Positions 8,288 to 18,037 of a stretch of 64,000 nucleotides of DNA are shown here, piece by piece. Below the pieces are notes generated by a model, which worked only from the letters and a program-made list of their open reading frames with translations, searched no databases and was not told the DNA's origin. Within the stretch, counting starts at the first letter, position 1; each line of letters opens with the position of its first letter. Origin of the DNA: an uncultured Burkholderiales bacterium (lineage in GTDB: Bacteria > Pseudomonadota > Gammaproteobacteria > Burkholderiales > Burkholderiaceae_C); NCBI GenBank assembly GCA_903832625.1, contig CAILCI010000010.1, forward strand, positions 1 through 64,000. The letters are read 5' to 3'. The translations under genes were made by a program, and so were the position numbers.

Positions 8288-10330
8288 ATGTCTGGAAATT
8301 CAGCGCTACTTTTTGCGCTTGCGTGCGGCCTTGTGGCCGTGATTTATGGTTTTTGGGCGCGCTCATCGATTCTTGCGATGGATGCAGGCAACGCCCGAAT
8401 GCAGGAAATTGCAGCGGCCATTCAACAAGGCGCAGCGGCGTATCTGGCGCGTCAATACCGAACCATCGCAGTGGTTGGTGTGGTGTTGACGGTGCTCATC
8501 GGACTCTTTCTCAACGTCACCACCGCCATTGGGTTTGTCGTGGGTGCAGTGCTTTCGGGCGCTTGCGGCTTCATTGGCATGAATGTGTCGGTCAAGGCCA
8601 ATGTGCGCACGGCACAAGCGGCCACGCACGGCATTGGCCCAGCGTTGGACGTGGCGTTCAAAGGCGGCGCGATCACGGGCATGTTGGTGGTCGGTTTGGG
8701 TCTGTTGGGTGTGGGCGGTTTTTATTGGTTTTTGGCAAGCAATGGTGCTGCTGACCAAAACTTGGCCACCCTGCTCAATCCCTTGATTGGCTTGGCTTTT
8801 GGTTCTTCGCTTATTTCGATTTTTGCGCGTTTGGGCGGCGGCATTTTCACCAAAGGCGCTGACGTGGGCGCGGACTTGGTGGGCAAGGTCGAAGCTGGCA
8901 TTCCAGAAGACGATCCGCGCAACCCTGCGGTGATTGCCGACAACGTGGGCGACAACGTGGGCGACTGCGCTGGCATGGCCGCCGATTTGTTTGAAACCTA
9001 TGCGGTCACGCTCATTGCCACCATGATGCTGGGTGCCTTGATGCTCACCTCCATCAGCACACAAGCGGTGATGTACCCCTTGGTGTTGGGCGGCGTGTCC
9101 ATCATTGCGTCCATCATTGGTTGCTTTTTTGTCAAAGCCTCACCCGGCATGAAAAACGTCATGCCAGCTTTGTACAAAGGTTTGATCGTGGCGGGCGTGT
9201 TGAGTTTGGTGGCGTTTTATTTCGTCACCGTCAACATGATTCCTGACGACGCCTTGGGCGCTGGCACGCAACTGCGCTTGTTTGGCGCCTGCGCTGTGGG
9301 CTTGGTGTTGACCGCTGCCTTGGTGTGGATCACCGAATACTACACAGGCACCGACTACGCGCCGGTCAAACATGTGGCGCAAGCTTCTACAACGGGTCAC
9401 GCGACCAACATCATTGCGGGCATTGGCGTGTCGATGAAATCGACCGCTTGGCCCGTACTGTCTGTGTGCGTGGCGATTGTGGCGGCACACAGCTTGGCGG
9501 GCTTGTATGGCGTGGCAATTGCTGCCACGGCCATGTTGAGCATGGCGGGCATTGTGGTGGCCTTGGACGCTTACGGCCCCATCACCGACAACGCGGGTGG
9601 CATTGCAGAAATGGCCGAATTGCCCAGCAGCGTGCGCGATGTGACCGACCCCTTGGACGCCGTGGGCAACACCACCAAAGCCGTGACCAAGGGCTACGCC
9701 ATTGGTTCTGCGGGTTTGGCCGCTTTGGTGTTGTTTGCCGATTACACCCACAAGTTAGAAACTGCGGGCAAAGCCGTGACTTTTGACTTGTCCAACCCCA
9801 TGGTGATTGTGGGCTTGTTCATCGGCGGGCTGATTCCCTACCTGTTTGGCGCCATGGCCATGGAAGCTGTGGGTCGCTCCGCAGGCGCTGTGGTGGAAGA
9901 AGTGCGTCGCCAATTCCGCGAAATTCCAGGCATCATGGAAGGCACGGCCAAACCCGAATATGGCCGCGCAGTCGATATGCTGACCACAGCCGCCATCAAA
10001 GAAATGATGATTCCATCGCTTTTACCTGTGGTGGTGCCCATTTTGGTGGGCGTGTTCTTAGGCCCCACGGCCTTGGGCGGTTTGCTGATGGGCACCATCG
10101 TGACGGGCTTGTTTGTTGCCATCTCGATGTGTACCGGCGGCGGCGCTTGGGACAACGCCAAAAAATACATTGAAGACGGCCACTTCGGCGGCAAAGGCAG
10201 CGATGCCCACAAAGCCGCTGTGACGGGCGACACCGTGGGCGATCCTTACAAAGACACGGCGGGACCTGCGGTCAACCCCTTGATCAAGATCATCAACATT
10301 GTGGCGTTGTTGATCGTGCCATTGCTCTGA
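8288..10330 (+). CDS. hppA: K+-independent proton-translocating membrane pyrophosphatase
   Basis: An integral membrane pump of 680 residues, with about 16 helices expected. It couples pyrophosphate hydrolysis to proton export. Substrate and magnesium sites are seen as [20 protein letters not shown] and [19 protein letters not shown] near residues 195-235, and later as [19 protein letters not shown]. The motif [10 protein letters not shown] places lysine at 464 and threonine at 467, the pair known to mark K+-independent pumps; K+-dependent ones have alanine and glycine or alanine. The ATG at 8288 follows the ribosome site AAGGAG. Longer in-frame reading upstream is not conserved. A strong terminator follows. 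Confidence 0.95.
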   Translation: MSGNSALLFALACGLVAVIYGFWARSSILAMDAGNARMQEIAAAIQQGAAAYLARQYRTIAVVGVVLTVLIGLFLNVTTAIGFVVGAVLSGACGFIGMNVSVKANVRTAQAATHGIGPALDVAFKGGAITGMLVVGLGLLGVGGFYWFLASNGAADQNLATLLNPLIGLAFGSSLISIFARLGGGIFTKGADVGADLVGKVEAGIPEDDPRNPAVIADNVGDNVGDCAGMAADLFETYAVTLIATMMLGALMLTSISTQAVMYPLVLGGVSIIASIIGCFFVKASPGMKNVMPALYKGLIVAGVLSLVAFYFVTVNMIPDDALGAGTQLRLFGACAVGLVLTAALVWITEYYTGTDYAPVKHVAQASTTGHATNIIAGIGVSMKSTAWPVLSVCVAIVAAHSLAGLYGVAIAATAMLSMAGIVVALDAYGPITDNAGGIAEMAELPSSVRDVTDPLDAVGNTTKAVTKGYAIGSAGLAALVLFADYTHKLETAGKAVTFDLSNPMVIVGLFIGGLIPYLFGAMAMEAVGRSAGAVVEEVRRQFREIPGIMEGTAKPEYGRAVDMLTTAAIKEMMIPSLLPVVVPILVGVFLGPTALGGLLMGTIVTGLFVAISMCTGGGAWDNAKKYIEDGHFGGKGSDAHKAAVTGDTVGDPYKDTAGPAVNPLIKIINIVALLIVPLL

Positions 10331-10348
10331 TCTAGACCAACCACATCA

Positions 10349-10380
10349 AAGCCCCGTGGTGAACACTACGGGGCTTTTTT
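10349..10380 (+). terminator. rho-independent terminator of hppA
   Basis: AAGCCCCGT (10349-10357) pairs with ACGGGGCTT (10368-10376), followed by TTTTTT. It ends against the stop of the convergent ribokinase-like gene. Confidence 0.88.
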
Positions 10381-11335
10381 ATGCCTGCGCCAACCATGCT
10401 CGCACGGCTTCAAGCGTGGGCATGGCGCTGACTGCGCCCACCGCTTGGGTGGAGAGCGCTGCTGCGGCATTGGCCTGTGCCAAGGCTTGCGGCCAAATGG
10501 CTTGCCATTCTTGTGTCTGTGCCTTTTCTGTGTGGCCTGCCCGTGCTGCGGCCAACGCAGCAGCCAATGTTCCGGTAAAGGTGTCGCCCGCGCCCACGGT
10601 ATCGACCACACGCACCGCGTGTCCGGCTACAGCCAGTGGCGCAAGGCCAGCACGATACAAACAGCAGCCTTGTGCGCCCAAAGTCACCACCACTGCGCCC
10701 ACGCCGCGCTGCAACAGCACCTGCGCAGCGGCGGCCACATCGTGCTCGCCCGTATGAGCCAGCAATTCGCCTTCGTTGGGCGTGAGCACATCGACCAAAG
10801 GCCAAAGCGCATCAGGCACAGGATTGGCGGGTGCGGGGTTCAAGAGCGTCAACACACCATTTTTGCGAGCGCATTCAAACGCCGCTTGGGTTGCAGCCAG
10901 CGGCACTTCGCAATTGGACACCAGCACTTGGGCTTGCGCAATTTGGGGCTGCGCCGCCAAGACGTGTTGCGCGGTCATGCCAGCGCCTGCGCCGGGATAG
11001 ACGGCGATGGAGTTGTCGCCGTCGTCATACACCATGATCAAAGCCACGCCGCTGCTCTCGCCCTTGGCGCGAACAACATGGCCAATGTCCATGCCCTCTT
11101 GCGTCCACAACGACAAGGCCATTTGGCCTAAGTCGTCGTCGCCCACACGCGCGATGACGCACACCTGCGCGCCTTGTCTGGCACAAGCCACGGCGGCGTT
11201 GCTGCCTTTGCCACCGGGCAAGCGTTGCAATTGCGGCGACATGACGGTTTGGCCTCGCGCCAAAGGCTGGGCAATGCGCGCCATGAAGTCCACATTCCAA
11301 CTCGCAAGGCAGACCACGTTGGGCGCTGACATCAT
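10379..11335 (-). CDS. ribokinase-like PfkB family sugar kinase
   Basis: A sugar kinase of about 318 residues. Ribokinase-type features are the glycine pair LPGGKGSNAAVACARQGA near residue 40, VGDDDLGQ, the NPAPANPVPD strand, LTPNEGELLAHTGE and the catalytic anion hole DTVGAGDTFTGTLAAAL with its base aspartate. The true sugar is unknown. As the last gene of the TRAP operon, it probably phosphorylates the imported compound or its product. The ATG at 11335 overlaps the dctM stop by 4 bases; a second ATG follows immediately at 11332. Confidence 0.85.
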   Translation of the reverse strand: MMSAPNVVCLASWNVDFMARIAQPLARGQTVMSPQLQRLPGGKGSNAAVACARQGAQVCVIARVGDDDLGQMALSLWTQEGMDIGHVVRAKGESSGVALIMVYDDGDNSIAVYPGAGAGMTAQHVLAAQPQIAQAQVLVSNCEVPLAATQAAFECARKNGVLTLLNPAPANPVPDALWPLVDVLTPNEGELLAHTGEHDVAAAAQVLLQRGVGAVVVTLGAQGCCLYRAGLAPLAVAGHAVRVVDTVGAGDTFTGTLAAALAAARAGHTEKAQTQEWQAIWPQALAQANAAAALSTQAVGAVSAMPTLEAVRAWLAQA

Positions 11336-12639
11336 CCGGCTCCTTTTGCGCCGTAGCCCATGGTGTGCGGCAACCACAGCACGATGTCGGGGAACACGGT
11401 CATCGCTACCAGCAAGCCCAGCAACATGACCAAAAACAGCCAGCCTTCGCGCATCATCTCGCCAATTGGAATACCGGTGAGTGCTTTGGTGACAAACAAC
11501 AACATGCCAAAGGGCGGATGGATCAAACCAATCATCATATTGAGCACCACCAGCACACCAAAATGCACCAAGTCAATGCCCAAGAGTTTGACCGCTGGCA
11601 GCAACATCGGCACAAACACCAGCAACAACACCGACACATCTAAAAAGCAACCCAAGGCCAAAAACAACACATTGACCATGAACAAAAACTGCAAGCGACT
11701 CAGATGCAAGCCATCGACCCACGCGGCCATCATCTGCGGTACACCTTCGGCAGTGAAGGCATAGTTCAAAATGAAAGAGCCAGCCAAAATCACCGTAATC
11801 ACCGCGCTGGCTCGGGTTGATTCCAACACCACGCCCCAAAAACTGCGCCAACTCAAGGCGCGAAACACCAAGGCAGCCAAGATCAAGGAATGCAAGGCCG
11901 CCACAGCCGCCGCTTCGGTGGGCGTGAACGCGCCCGAATAAATGCCACCCAACAACACAATCGGCATCGACAAAGGCAAGGCTCCGCGAAACACAATGCC
12001 TGGCCATTCTTTGAGCGGAATCGGGTCTTCACGCGGCATATTGCGTTTGACCGCAATAAAGTGCACCACGCCCATCATCAACAAGCTCATGCACACGCCA
12101 GGCACGACGCCGCCTAAAAACAATGCGCCCACCGACGCGCCCGAGACCAGCGCGTAAATCACCATAGGAATCGAGGGCGGAATAATGGGCCCCAAGGTGG
12201 CACTCGCCACCACCACCGCGCCTGCAAAGCCGCGTGTGTATTCCGGTTTTTTGAGCATTTGGCGAATCGTCACCAATCCAGGCCCCGCAGCATCGGCAAT
12301 GGCACTGCCGCTCATGCCGGAAAAAATCACGCTCACCAAAATATCAACCTGCGCCAAGCCGCCACGCATACGCCCGACCAAGATGCGGCAAAAATCAAAA
12401 ATGCGCTCGCTCACCGTACCCGCATTCATGATGTTGGCGGCGAACACAAACAGCGGCACGGCCAAAAGCACATAACTGTTGTACAAACCGTTGCTGATTT
12501 GCTCGGCCACCAAACCCACGTCTTGGCCTTTGACCAACAAATACGCCACGCCCGACATCATCATGGAAAAACCAATCGGCATGCGCAGCAACATGCCCAG
12601 CACCACAACGCCCACCAAAGCCCACATGGCAGTACTCAT
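11332..12639 (-). CDS. dctM: TRAP transporter large membrane subunit (DctM type)
   Basis: The large permease of a sodium-driven tripartite TRAP transporter (435 residues, about 12 helices). Recognisable family stretches are GMLLRMPIGFSMMMSGVAYL at the N-terminus, GSAIADAAGPGLVTIRQM, and SATLGPIIPPSIPMVIYAL with the proline-rich conserved turn. It overlaps dctQ upstream and the kinase gene downstream by 4 bases each, so the three are translated as a unit. The ligand is not defined by this subunit. Confidence 0.93.
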   Translation of the reverse strand: MSTAMWALVGVVVLGMLLRMPIGFSMMMSGVAYLLVKGQDVGLVAEQISNGLYNSYVLLAVPLFVFAANIMNAGTVSERIFDFCRILVGRMRGGLAQVDILVSVIFSGMSGSAIADAAGPGLVTIRQMLKKPEYTRGFAGAVVVASATLGPIIPPSIPMVIYALVSGASVGALFLGGVVPGVCMSLLMMGVVHFIAVKRNMPREDPIPLKEWPGIVFRGALPLSMPIVLLGGIYSGAFTPTEAAAVAALHSLILAALVFRALSWRSFWGVVLESTRASAVITVILAGSFILNYAFTAEGVPQMMAAWVDGLHLSRLQFLFMVNVLFLALGCFLDVSVLLLVFVPMLLPAVKLLGIDLVHFGVLVVLNMMIGLIHPPFGMLLFVTKALTGIPIGEMMREGWLFLVMLLGLLVAMTVFPDIVLWLPHTMGYGAKGAG

Positions 12640-13130
12640 GGCGCTATTCCTTTTTCTTCCAGCCCTTGGTCTTCAAGACCTTTGCCTTGAATAGAACACA
12701 CAACCGCCCAAGCGCTGCGCACCACCAAGGCCACCAGCAAAAGCACAAACGGCATAAAAATCCATTCGAATGAAATACCCAAGACAGGCGAGCCCTCGCG
12801 CCCCATGAAGTGCACATAGTCCCAGCAGGCAGGAATTGCCGCCAAGGCCAAACCACCGATCATCAAATTGCCCACAATGCGCATGATGCGGCGCGTGTTG
12901 CGTCCCACGCTGTTCCACAGCAAATCGAACATGACATGTTCGCGCTCTGGCACCATCATGCCCGCTGCCCACAAAATGGCCCACAAATACAAAATCACGG
13001 CCAGCTCATCCGTCCACGGCAAGGGCTGGTTGAATCCAAATCGCAGCGTGATTTGCACCAAAAACGTCAGGAACAAAGCCAAGAAAATCAGGCCGCCGAG
13101 TGTATCGGCCAAGTGTTTGAGCCAACGCAT
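12636..13130 (-). CDS. dctQ: TRAP transporter small membrane subunit (DctQ type)
   Basis: A 164-residue protein with four helices. The family motif NQPLPWTDELAVILYLWAIL lies at about residues 34-53 and the conserved MVPEREHVMFDLLW follows it. It forms the membrane complex with the DctM subunit. It lies 3 bases downstream of the binding-protein gene and overlaps dctM. Confidence 0.92.
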   Translation of the reverse strand: MRWLKHLADTLGGLIFLALFLTFLVQITLRFGFNQPLPWTDELAVILYLWAILWAAGMMVPEREHVMFDLLWNSVGRNTRRIMRIVGNLMIGGLALAAIPACWDYVHFMGREGSPVLGISFEWIFMPFVLLLVALVVRSAWAVVCSIQGKGLEDQGLEEKGIAP

Positions 13131-13133
13131 AAA

Positions 13134-14144
13134 TCAGCGAGTGTTGTTGATGCGCTCAAGCAAGCCCGCAGGCCAAACCTTGGCGTAGTCAGACTTGGCG
13201 TAGGTGTTTTGCACCGATTTGCGAAAGGCTTCCACATCGGGCGTGGTGACTTGCAAGCCTTGTTGTTTGAAGAAGTCCACAATTTGCGCTTCTTCTTTGA
13301 TGCGGTTGTCATTGTTGTATTGCGCAGCGGCTTGGGCTGCGGCTTTGAGGTGGGTTTGTTGCGCGGGCGTGAGCGCATTCCACGCTTTGTTTGAAATGGC
13401 GATAAAAATGCCATCGACCAAATGGTTGGTCATCACCAATTGCTTGGTGACTTCGTAAAACTTGGCTGCGCGAACAGTGGGTAAAGGGTTGTCTTGGCCG
13501 TCAATCGTGCCAGTTTTGAGACCCAAATACACCTCGCCAAAAGCCAGCGGCGTGGCCGTTGCGCCCAAAGCTTCACCCAAGAACAACCACTCTTTAGAAG
13601 CGGGCATACGCAGTTTGACGCCTTTGAGGTCAGCCGGCGTTTTGACCGCCCTCACCTCACTCAAGTTCACCTGCCGAGTCCCTAAATAAGCGGTGGACAA
13701 CACGGTGACGTCCATTTTTTCGGCAACGGTTTTGAACAACTCTGTGCCAATGGGGCCGTTGAAGATTTTTTGCTGATGCGCTGGATCGCGCACCACATAG
13801 CCAGCGGTGAAGATGGAGAACTCAGGCACCAACTTGGCGATGTCAAAAGCAGAAATGGCCGACAACTCCAAGTTGCCGCGTGCCATGGCAGCAGGCTCGG
13901 TGCCTTGTTTGAACAAGGAAGCATTCAGGTTGATTTGCACATCGAACTGATTGGGATCAGACTTGTCCAAGGCTTCTTTGAACACGGTCCACATCTTGGC
14001 GTGCCAGTCGTCAGGCACAGCGGGCGTGGAGATGCGCAACACCGTTTTGCTCTGCGCAATAGCCGCGCCCGAGACGCTGCACAATGCCAAGGCACAAGCG
14101 CTGGCGGCTAAAAATTTGCGACGAAAGTGAGTCAAGTTAGTCAT
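13134..14144 (-). CDS. dctP: TRAP transporter substrate-binding protein (DctP type)
   Basis: A periplasmic solute receptor of 336 residues. The signal peptide is at about residues 1-30 (RRKFLAASACALALCSVSGAAIAQ). The mature domain has the acid-ligand signature LKGVKLRMPASKEW, whose arginine pairs with a carboxylate in known DctP proteins. It also has GEVYLGLKTGTIDGQDNPL. The ligand is therefore expected to be an organic or sugar acid. The ATG at 14144 is preferred over an upstream in-frame start because it begins right before the signal peptide. Confidence 0.9.
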   Translation of the reverse strand: MTNLTHFRRKFLAASACALALCSVSGAAIAQSKTVLRISTPAVPDDWHAKMWTVFKEALDKSDPNQFDVQINLNASLFKQGTEPAAMARGNLELSAISAFDIAKLVPEFSIFTAGYVVRDPAHQQKIFNGPIGTELFKTVAEKMDVTVLSTAYLGTRQVNLSEVRAVKTPADLKGVKLRMPASKEWLFLGEALGATATPLAFGEVYLGLKTGTIDGQDNPLPTVRAAKFYEVTKQLVMTNHLVDGIFIAISNKAWNALTPAQQTHLKAAAQAAAQYNNDNRIKEEAQIVDFFKQQGLQVTTPDVEAFRKSVQNTYAKSDYAKVWPAGLLERINNTR

Positions 14145-14195
14145 GCGGCGTCTCCTAAAAATACGGTTTTTTTTGAAAAATTCAATCACGAAACA

Positions 14196-15125
14196 TCAAT
14201 CTGTTTGCGGGTTCACCGCAAAGCCTTGCAGCGATTGCCTGAGCAACGCCAATTGCGCGGGCGGCAAAGCCACCAAAGGCGCACGCACACGCAACCACGC
14301 TTCGTCGTTGTGCAACACGCTCATCACGCCTTTGAGTGCGGGCAACAAGGCAAAAGGTTTGAGCAAATCCAACATCGCTTGAATACGCTGTGCGTCAGCC
14401 GCGTGGCTAGCGCCATCAGGCGCCAACACCGAGCGGTGCACCAGCTTGGGCAAAAAATTCGCCAAACCGCTGATCGCGCCGGTACTGCCCAAACGCCCCA
14501 TGGTGGGCAAGTCGGGCTCATTGCCCACGTAGACCGTGATGTCGGGCATAAAAGCTTGCGCCAAAGACACAGAAAAAGCGCGTTCACAGCCACTGTCTTT
14601 GATGCCCGCGATGATGTGCGGATAGCGCGCAATCAACTGCGCAATGACGTCGTGCGACAAACCCACGCCCGCGACTTGCGGAATGTGATACAGATACAAG
14701 CGCCAACTGGGCTGCGCCATGGCGTCAATCACTTGCGTGTAAGCATTGAAAACACCTTCGTCGCTCACGCCTTTGAAAAAGAATGGCGGCAACATCAAAC
14801 AACCGTGCACGCCATGCGCCACTGCATGACGTGTCAGCGTCACCACATCGCCCAGCGCGGCACAACTGGTCGAGAGCATGATGCGCTCAGGCGCAATGCC
14901 ACTCTTGATGAGCTGATCCAGCGCATCCATACGCTCTTGCAGCGTAAAAGACGGGCCTTCGCCAGTGGTGCCAAACGGCGTTACGCCTTTGCAACCCGCT
15001 TGCAGCAAATGTTTGGCGTGAGCCGCAAACTTGGCATGGTCAATATTGCCGTGTGCATCCAAAGGCGTGAGCAATGCAGGCCAAATGCCTTGAAAGCCGT
15101 TGTGGGCGTTGATCGTGTCGATCAT
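14196..15125 (-). CDS. dihydrodipicolinate synthase-family lyase/aldolase, first gene of the TRAP operon
   Basis: A class I aldolase of about 309 residues with the DHDPS (DapA/NanA) fold. GTTGEGPSFTLQER is the pyruvate-binding loop. The tyrosine in LYLYHIPQVAG and the Schiff-base lysine in IIAGIKDSG are both present. Being co-transcribed with a TRAP transporter and a sugar kinase rather than with lysine genes argues against lysine synthesis. A 2-keto-3-deoxy sugar acid or sialic-acid-like lyase is more likely. The ATG at 15125 has a GAAAG ribosome site; an in-frame ATG at 15173 lacks one. A candidate GntR operator lies 70-87 bases upstream. Confidence 0.82.
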   Translation of the reverse strand: MIDTINAHNGFQGIWPALLTPLDAHGNIDHAKFAAHAKHLLQAGCKGVTPFGTTGEGPSFTLQERMDALDQLIKSGIAPERIMLSTSCAALGDVVTLTRHAVAHGVHGCLMLPPFFFKGVSDEGVFNAYTQVIDAMAQPSWRLYLYHIPQVAGVGLSHDVIAQLIARYPHIIAGIKDSGCERAFSVSLAQAFMPDITVYVGNEPDLPTMGRLGSTGAISGLANFLPKLVHRSVLAPDGASHAADAQRIQAMLDLLKPFALLPALKGVMSVLHNDEAWLRVRAPLVALPPAQLALLRQSLQGFAVNPQTD

Positions 15126-15193
15126 GGTGGAGCTTTCTGAGTTGGACGGTGACAGGGCCGCGAAACCAGACATGACCCACGCGTCAAAATAGT

Positions 15194-15212
15194 GATGAAT
15201 AGTAAATAGATT
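15194..15212 (+). promoter_or_regulatory. candidate GntR operator, TRAP/DHDPS operon copy
   Basis: GATGAATAGTAAATAGATT matches the site before the GntR gene (48022-48040) at 15 of 19 positions and the site before the second ABC importer (52902-52920) at 14 of 19. It is an imperfect palindrome built of AATNNATA-type halves. It lies in the promoter region of the DHDPS/TRAP/kinase operon. Direct similarity is seen; binding is inferred. Confidence 0.5.
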
Positions 15213-15249
15213 TGCGTGCGTGATTGCGAGGAATTACCCGCATTTAGAC

Positions 15250-15278
15250 AAAAAAATCCCCGGTCAAAGCCGGGGATT
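15250..15278 (-). terminator. rho-independent terminator of the 2-oxoglutarate dehydrogenase operon
   Basis: On the minus strand AATCCCCGG and CCGGGGATT form a 9-base stem with a 6-base loop, followed by seven T residues. It starts 25 bases past the E3 gene stop. Confidence 0.88.
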
Positions 15279-15302
15279 GAGGCAAGCATGAAAACTTTAA
15301 AC

Positions 15303-16730
15303 TCAGAAATTCAGCGTGCGTTTGTCCACCGCCAAAGCCGCTTCTTTCGTGGCTTCCGACAAGGAAGGATGCGCGTGGCAAATGCGCGCAATGTCTTCGG
15401 CAGAGGCTTTGAACTCCATGGCCACCACAGCCTCAGAAATCAATTCTGAAGCCATGGGCCCGACAATGTGAACGCCCAAAATTTCGTCGGTTTTGGCGTC
15501 GGCCAAAAACTTGACCATGCCCGTGGTGTCGCCCAAAGCGCGCGCACGACCGTTCGCCAGGAATGGGAAAGTGCCCGCTTTGTAAGCCACGCCGTCGGCT
15601 TTGAGTTGTTGCTCGGTGCGACCCACCCACGCAATTTCAGGGCTGGTGTAGATCACCCAAGGAATGGTGTTGAAGTTGACATGCCCGTGCTGACCTGCGA
15701 TGCGCTCGGCCACGGCAACGCCCTCTTCTTCGGCTTTATGCGCCAGCATGGGGCCACGCACCACGTCGCCCACCGCCCAGACGCCGGGCACATTGGTTTT
15801 GCATTCGCCGTCCACAGCAATCGCGCCGCGTTCGTCCAGTTGCAGGCCAATCGCTTCGGCATTCAAGCCGATGGTGTTGGGCACGCGGCCAATTGAGACC
15901 ACCAGCTTGTCCGCTTCCAGAGCCACGGCTTCGCCTTTGGCATTGGTGTAGTTGACGGTGACGCCTTTTTTGCCGTTGACAATTTCGCCCACTTTCACGC
16001 CAAGCTCGATCTTTAAGCCCTGCTTGTCAAAAGCTTTTTTGGCTTCTTTGGCAATTTGCTCGTCCACCGCGCCCAAGAATGTGGGCAGGCCTTCGAGAAT
16101 GGTCACATCCGCGCCCAAACGACGCCAGACCGAGCCCATTTCCAAACCAATCACGCCAGAGCCAATGAGTGCCAATTTTTTAGGCACAGCACCGACGCGC
16201 AACGCGCCATCGTTGGACAGCACATTGACTTCGTCAAACGGCACACCAGCCAAAGCACGGGCGTTCGAGCCTGTGGCAATGATGACTTGCTTGCCGGTGA
16301 TGGACTCTTCGGTTTTGCCCGCCACCTTGATCTCGTAACCGCCCTCGACCTTGCCGACAAAGCTGCCGCGACCGTGGAAGAACGTGACCTTGTTCTTTTT
16401 GAACAAGTACAAAATGCCATCGTTGTTTTGTTTGACCACGTTGTCTTTGCGCGCCAACATTTGCGCCACGTCCATCTTCACGTCTTTGGCGGAAATGCCG
16501 TGCTCGGCAAAGTGGTGGTTGGCATGGTCAAAATGCTCGCTCGATTGCAGCAAAGCCTTAGACGGAATGCATCCCACGTTGGTGCAAGTGCCGCCAGGTG
16601 CAGGACCACCCGCAGCGTTTTTCCACTCGTCAATACAGGCGACTTGGAAACCGAGTTGCGCAGCGCGAATGGCCGCAATATAACCACCGGGGCCAGCACC
16701 GATGACGACGACGTCGAATTGTTTGCTCAT
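15303..16730 (-). CDS. lpdA: dihydrolipoamide dehydrogenase E3 of 2-oxoglutarate dehydrogenase
   Basis: Flavoprotein that reoxidises dihydrolipoamide with NAD+. The 475 residues show the FAD motif [13 protein letters not shown], the redox disulfide in [16 protein letters not shown], the NAD motif [20 protein letters not shown], and the C-terminal [13 protein letters not shown] with the catalytic His-Glu pair. It is the last gene of the odhA-odhB-lpdA operon, 14 bases after odhB. A second, longer E3 with a lipoyl domain belongs to the pyruvate dehydrogenase cluster at 56846-58678, so each complex has its own E3. Confidence 0.95.
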   Translation of the reverse strand: MSKQFDVVVIGAGPGGYIAAIRAAQLGFQVACIDEWKNAAGGPAPGGTCTNVGCIPSKALLQSSEHFDHANHHFAEHGISAKDVKMDVAQMLARKDNVVKQNNDGILYLFKKNKVTFFHGRGSFVGKVEGGYEIKVAGKTEESITGKQVIIATGSNARALAGVPFDEVNVLSNDGALRVGAVPKKLALIGSGVIGLEMGSVWRRLGADVTILEGLPTFLGAVDEQIAKEAKKAFDKQGLKIELGVKVGEIVNGKKGVTVNYTNAKGEAVALEADKLVVSIGRVPNTIGLNAEAIGLQLDERGAIAVDGECKTNVPGVWAVGDVVRGPMLAHKAEEEGVAVAERIAGQHGHVNFNTIPWVIYTSPEIAWVGRTEQQLKADGVAYKAGTFPFLANGRARALGDTTGMVKFLADAKTDEILGVHIVGPMASELISEAVVAMEFKASAEDIARICHAHPSLSEATKEAALAVDKRTLNF

Positions 16731-16744
16731 GAATCGTCCTTCAA

Positions 16745-17998
16745 TCAGATATCAAACAACAAGCGCGCTGGATCTTCCAGTGCTTCTTTCATGGCGACCA
16801 AGCCCAACACGGCTTCGCGGCCATCGATGATGCGGTGGTCGTAAGACATGGCGAAGTAGTTCATGGGGCGAACCACGACTTGGCCGTTTTCCACCATCGC
16901 ACGGTCTTTGGTGGCGTGAACGCCCAAAATCGCAGACTGTGGCGGGTTGATGATGGGGGTGGACATCATGGAGCCAAACGTGCCGCCGTTGGAGATGGAG
17001 AAGGTGCCGCCGGTCATCTCTTCGATGCCCAGTTTGCCGTCGCGCGCTTTGACGCCGAATTCGGCAATCTTTTTCTCGATGTCGGCAAAGCTCATTTGGT
17101 CGGCGTTGCGCAAAATTGGCACCACCAAACCACGGGGCGAGCCCACAGCAATACCGATGTCAAAGTAGCCGTGATAGACGATGTCGTTGCCATCGACCGA
17201 GGCGTTCAAGACGGGGAATTTCTTCAAGGCATGCACCGCTGCTTTGACGAAGAAGCTCATGAAGCCCAGCTTGACGCCGTGCTCTTTTTCGAACTTCTCT
17301 TGCATGCGTTTGCGCATGTCCATGACGGGTGCCATGTTGATTTCGTTGAAGGTGGTCAAAATCGCGTTGGTCGATTGCGATTGCAACAAGCGTTCGGCCA
17401 CACGCGCACGCAAACGCGTCATAGGCACGCGCTGCTCTGGGCGGTCTCCCAAGTTGACGGCCACAGGCGCGGCCACTTGCGGCAAGGCTTTGGTGGGTGC
17501 GCCGGTTGGAATGACGCCAGGGGTCGATTGCACGCCGCCTGCAACGGCAGACAGAACATCGCCCTTGGTCACGCGGCCATCTTTGCCCGTGCCAGCCACA
17601 GAGCCAGCCGCCAAATTGTTGTCAGCCATGAGCTTGGCTGCAGCTGGCATGGCCACGCCAGCTTTGCTGGTGGATGAAGCGGCAACTGCCGCAGGAGCCG
17701 CAGCCGCAGGTGCGGCGGGTGCAGGCGCAGCGGCAGGAGCAGCAGCGCCAGCGACGGCTTCGGTATCAATGCGTGCAATGAGTTGCTCGGCAGCCACTGT
17801 GCCACCGTCAGGGACCACGAGTTCGACCAACACGCCAGCGGCGGGCGCAGGCACTTCGAGCACGACTTTGTCGGTTTCGATGTCGATCAAGATTTCATCC
17901 ATCGCGACGGCTTCGCCGACTTTCTTTTTCCATTGCAGCATGGTGGCTTCGGCCACGGATTCGGAGAGCTGCGGGACTTTAACTTCTACGATTGCCAT
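16745..17998 (-). CDS. odhB: 2-oxoglutarate dehydrogenase E2, dihydrolipoyl succinyltransferase
   Basis: Core of the TCA cycle complex, transferring succinyl groups to CoA. In order it has one lipoyl domain (lysine in [18 protein letters not shown], about residue 43) and a long Ala/Pro linker. The E1/E3-binding motif [20 protein letters not shown] comes next, then the acyltransferase domain ending with the catalytic histidine in [14 protein letters not shown]. The 417 residues are the usual length. It sits 39 bases after odhA. Confidence 0.95.
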   Translation of the reverse strand: MAIVEVKVPQLSESVAEATMLQWKKKVGEAVAMDEILIDIETDKVVLEVPAPAAGVLVELVVPDGGTVAAEQLIARIDTEAVAGAAAPAAAPAPAAPAAAAPAAVAASSTSKAGVAMPAAAKLMADNNLAAGSVAGTGKDGRVTKGDVLSAVAGGVQSTPGVIPTGAPTKALPQVAAPVAVNLGDRPEQRVPMTRLRARVAERLLQSQSTNAILTTFNEINMAPVMDMRKRMQEKFEKEHGVKLGFMSFFVKAAVHALKKFPVLNASVDGNDIVYHGYFDIGIAVGSPRGLVVPILRNADQMSFADIEKKIAEFGVKARDGKLGIEEMTGGTFSISNGGTFGSMMSTPIINPPQSAILGVHATKDRAMVENGQVVVRPMNYFAMSYDHRIIDGREAVLGLVAMKEALEDPARLLFDI

Positions 17999-18037
17999 AT
18001 CAATATTTCCTGAATGTGAGGTGTTCGGTTCAACGAT

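Noticed and set aside
14196-15125. Assigning the DHDPS-like gene to lysine synthesis (dapA)
   Set aside because: Its operon is TRAP transporter plus sugar kinase, and the DHDPS fold covers many sugar-acid lyases.
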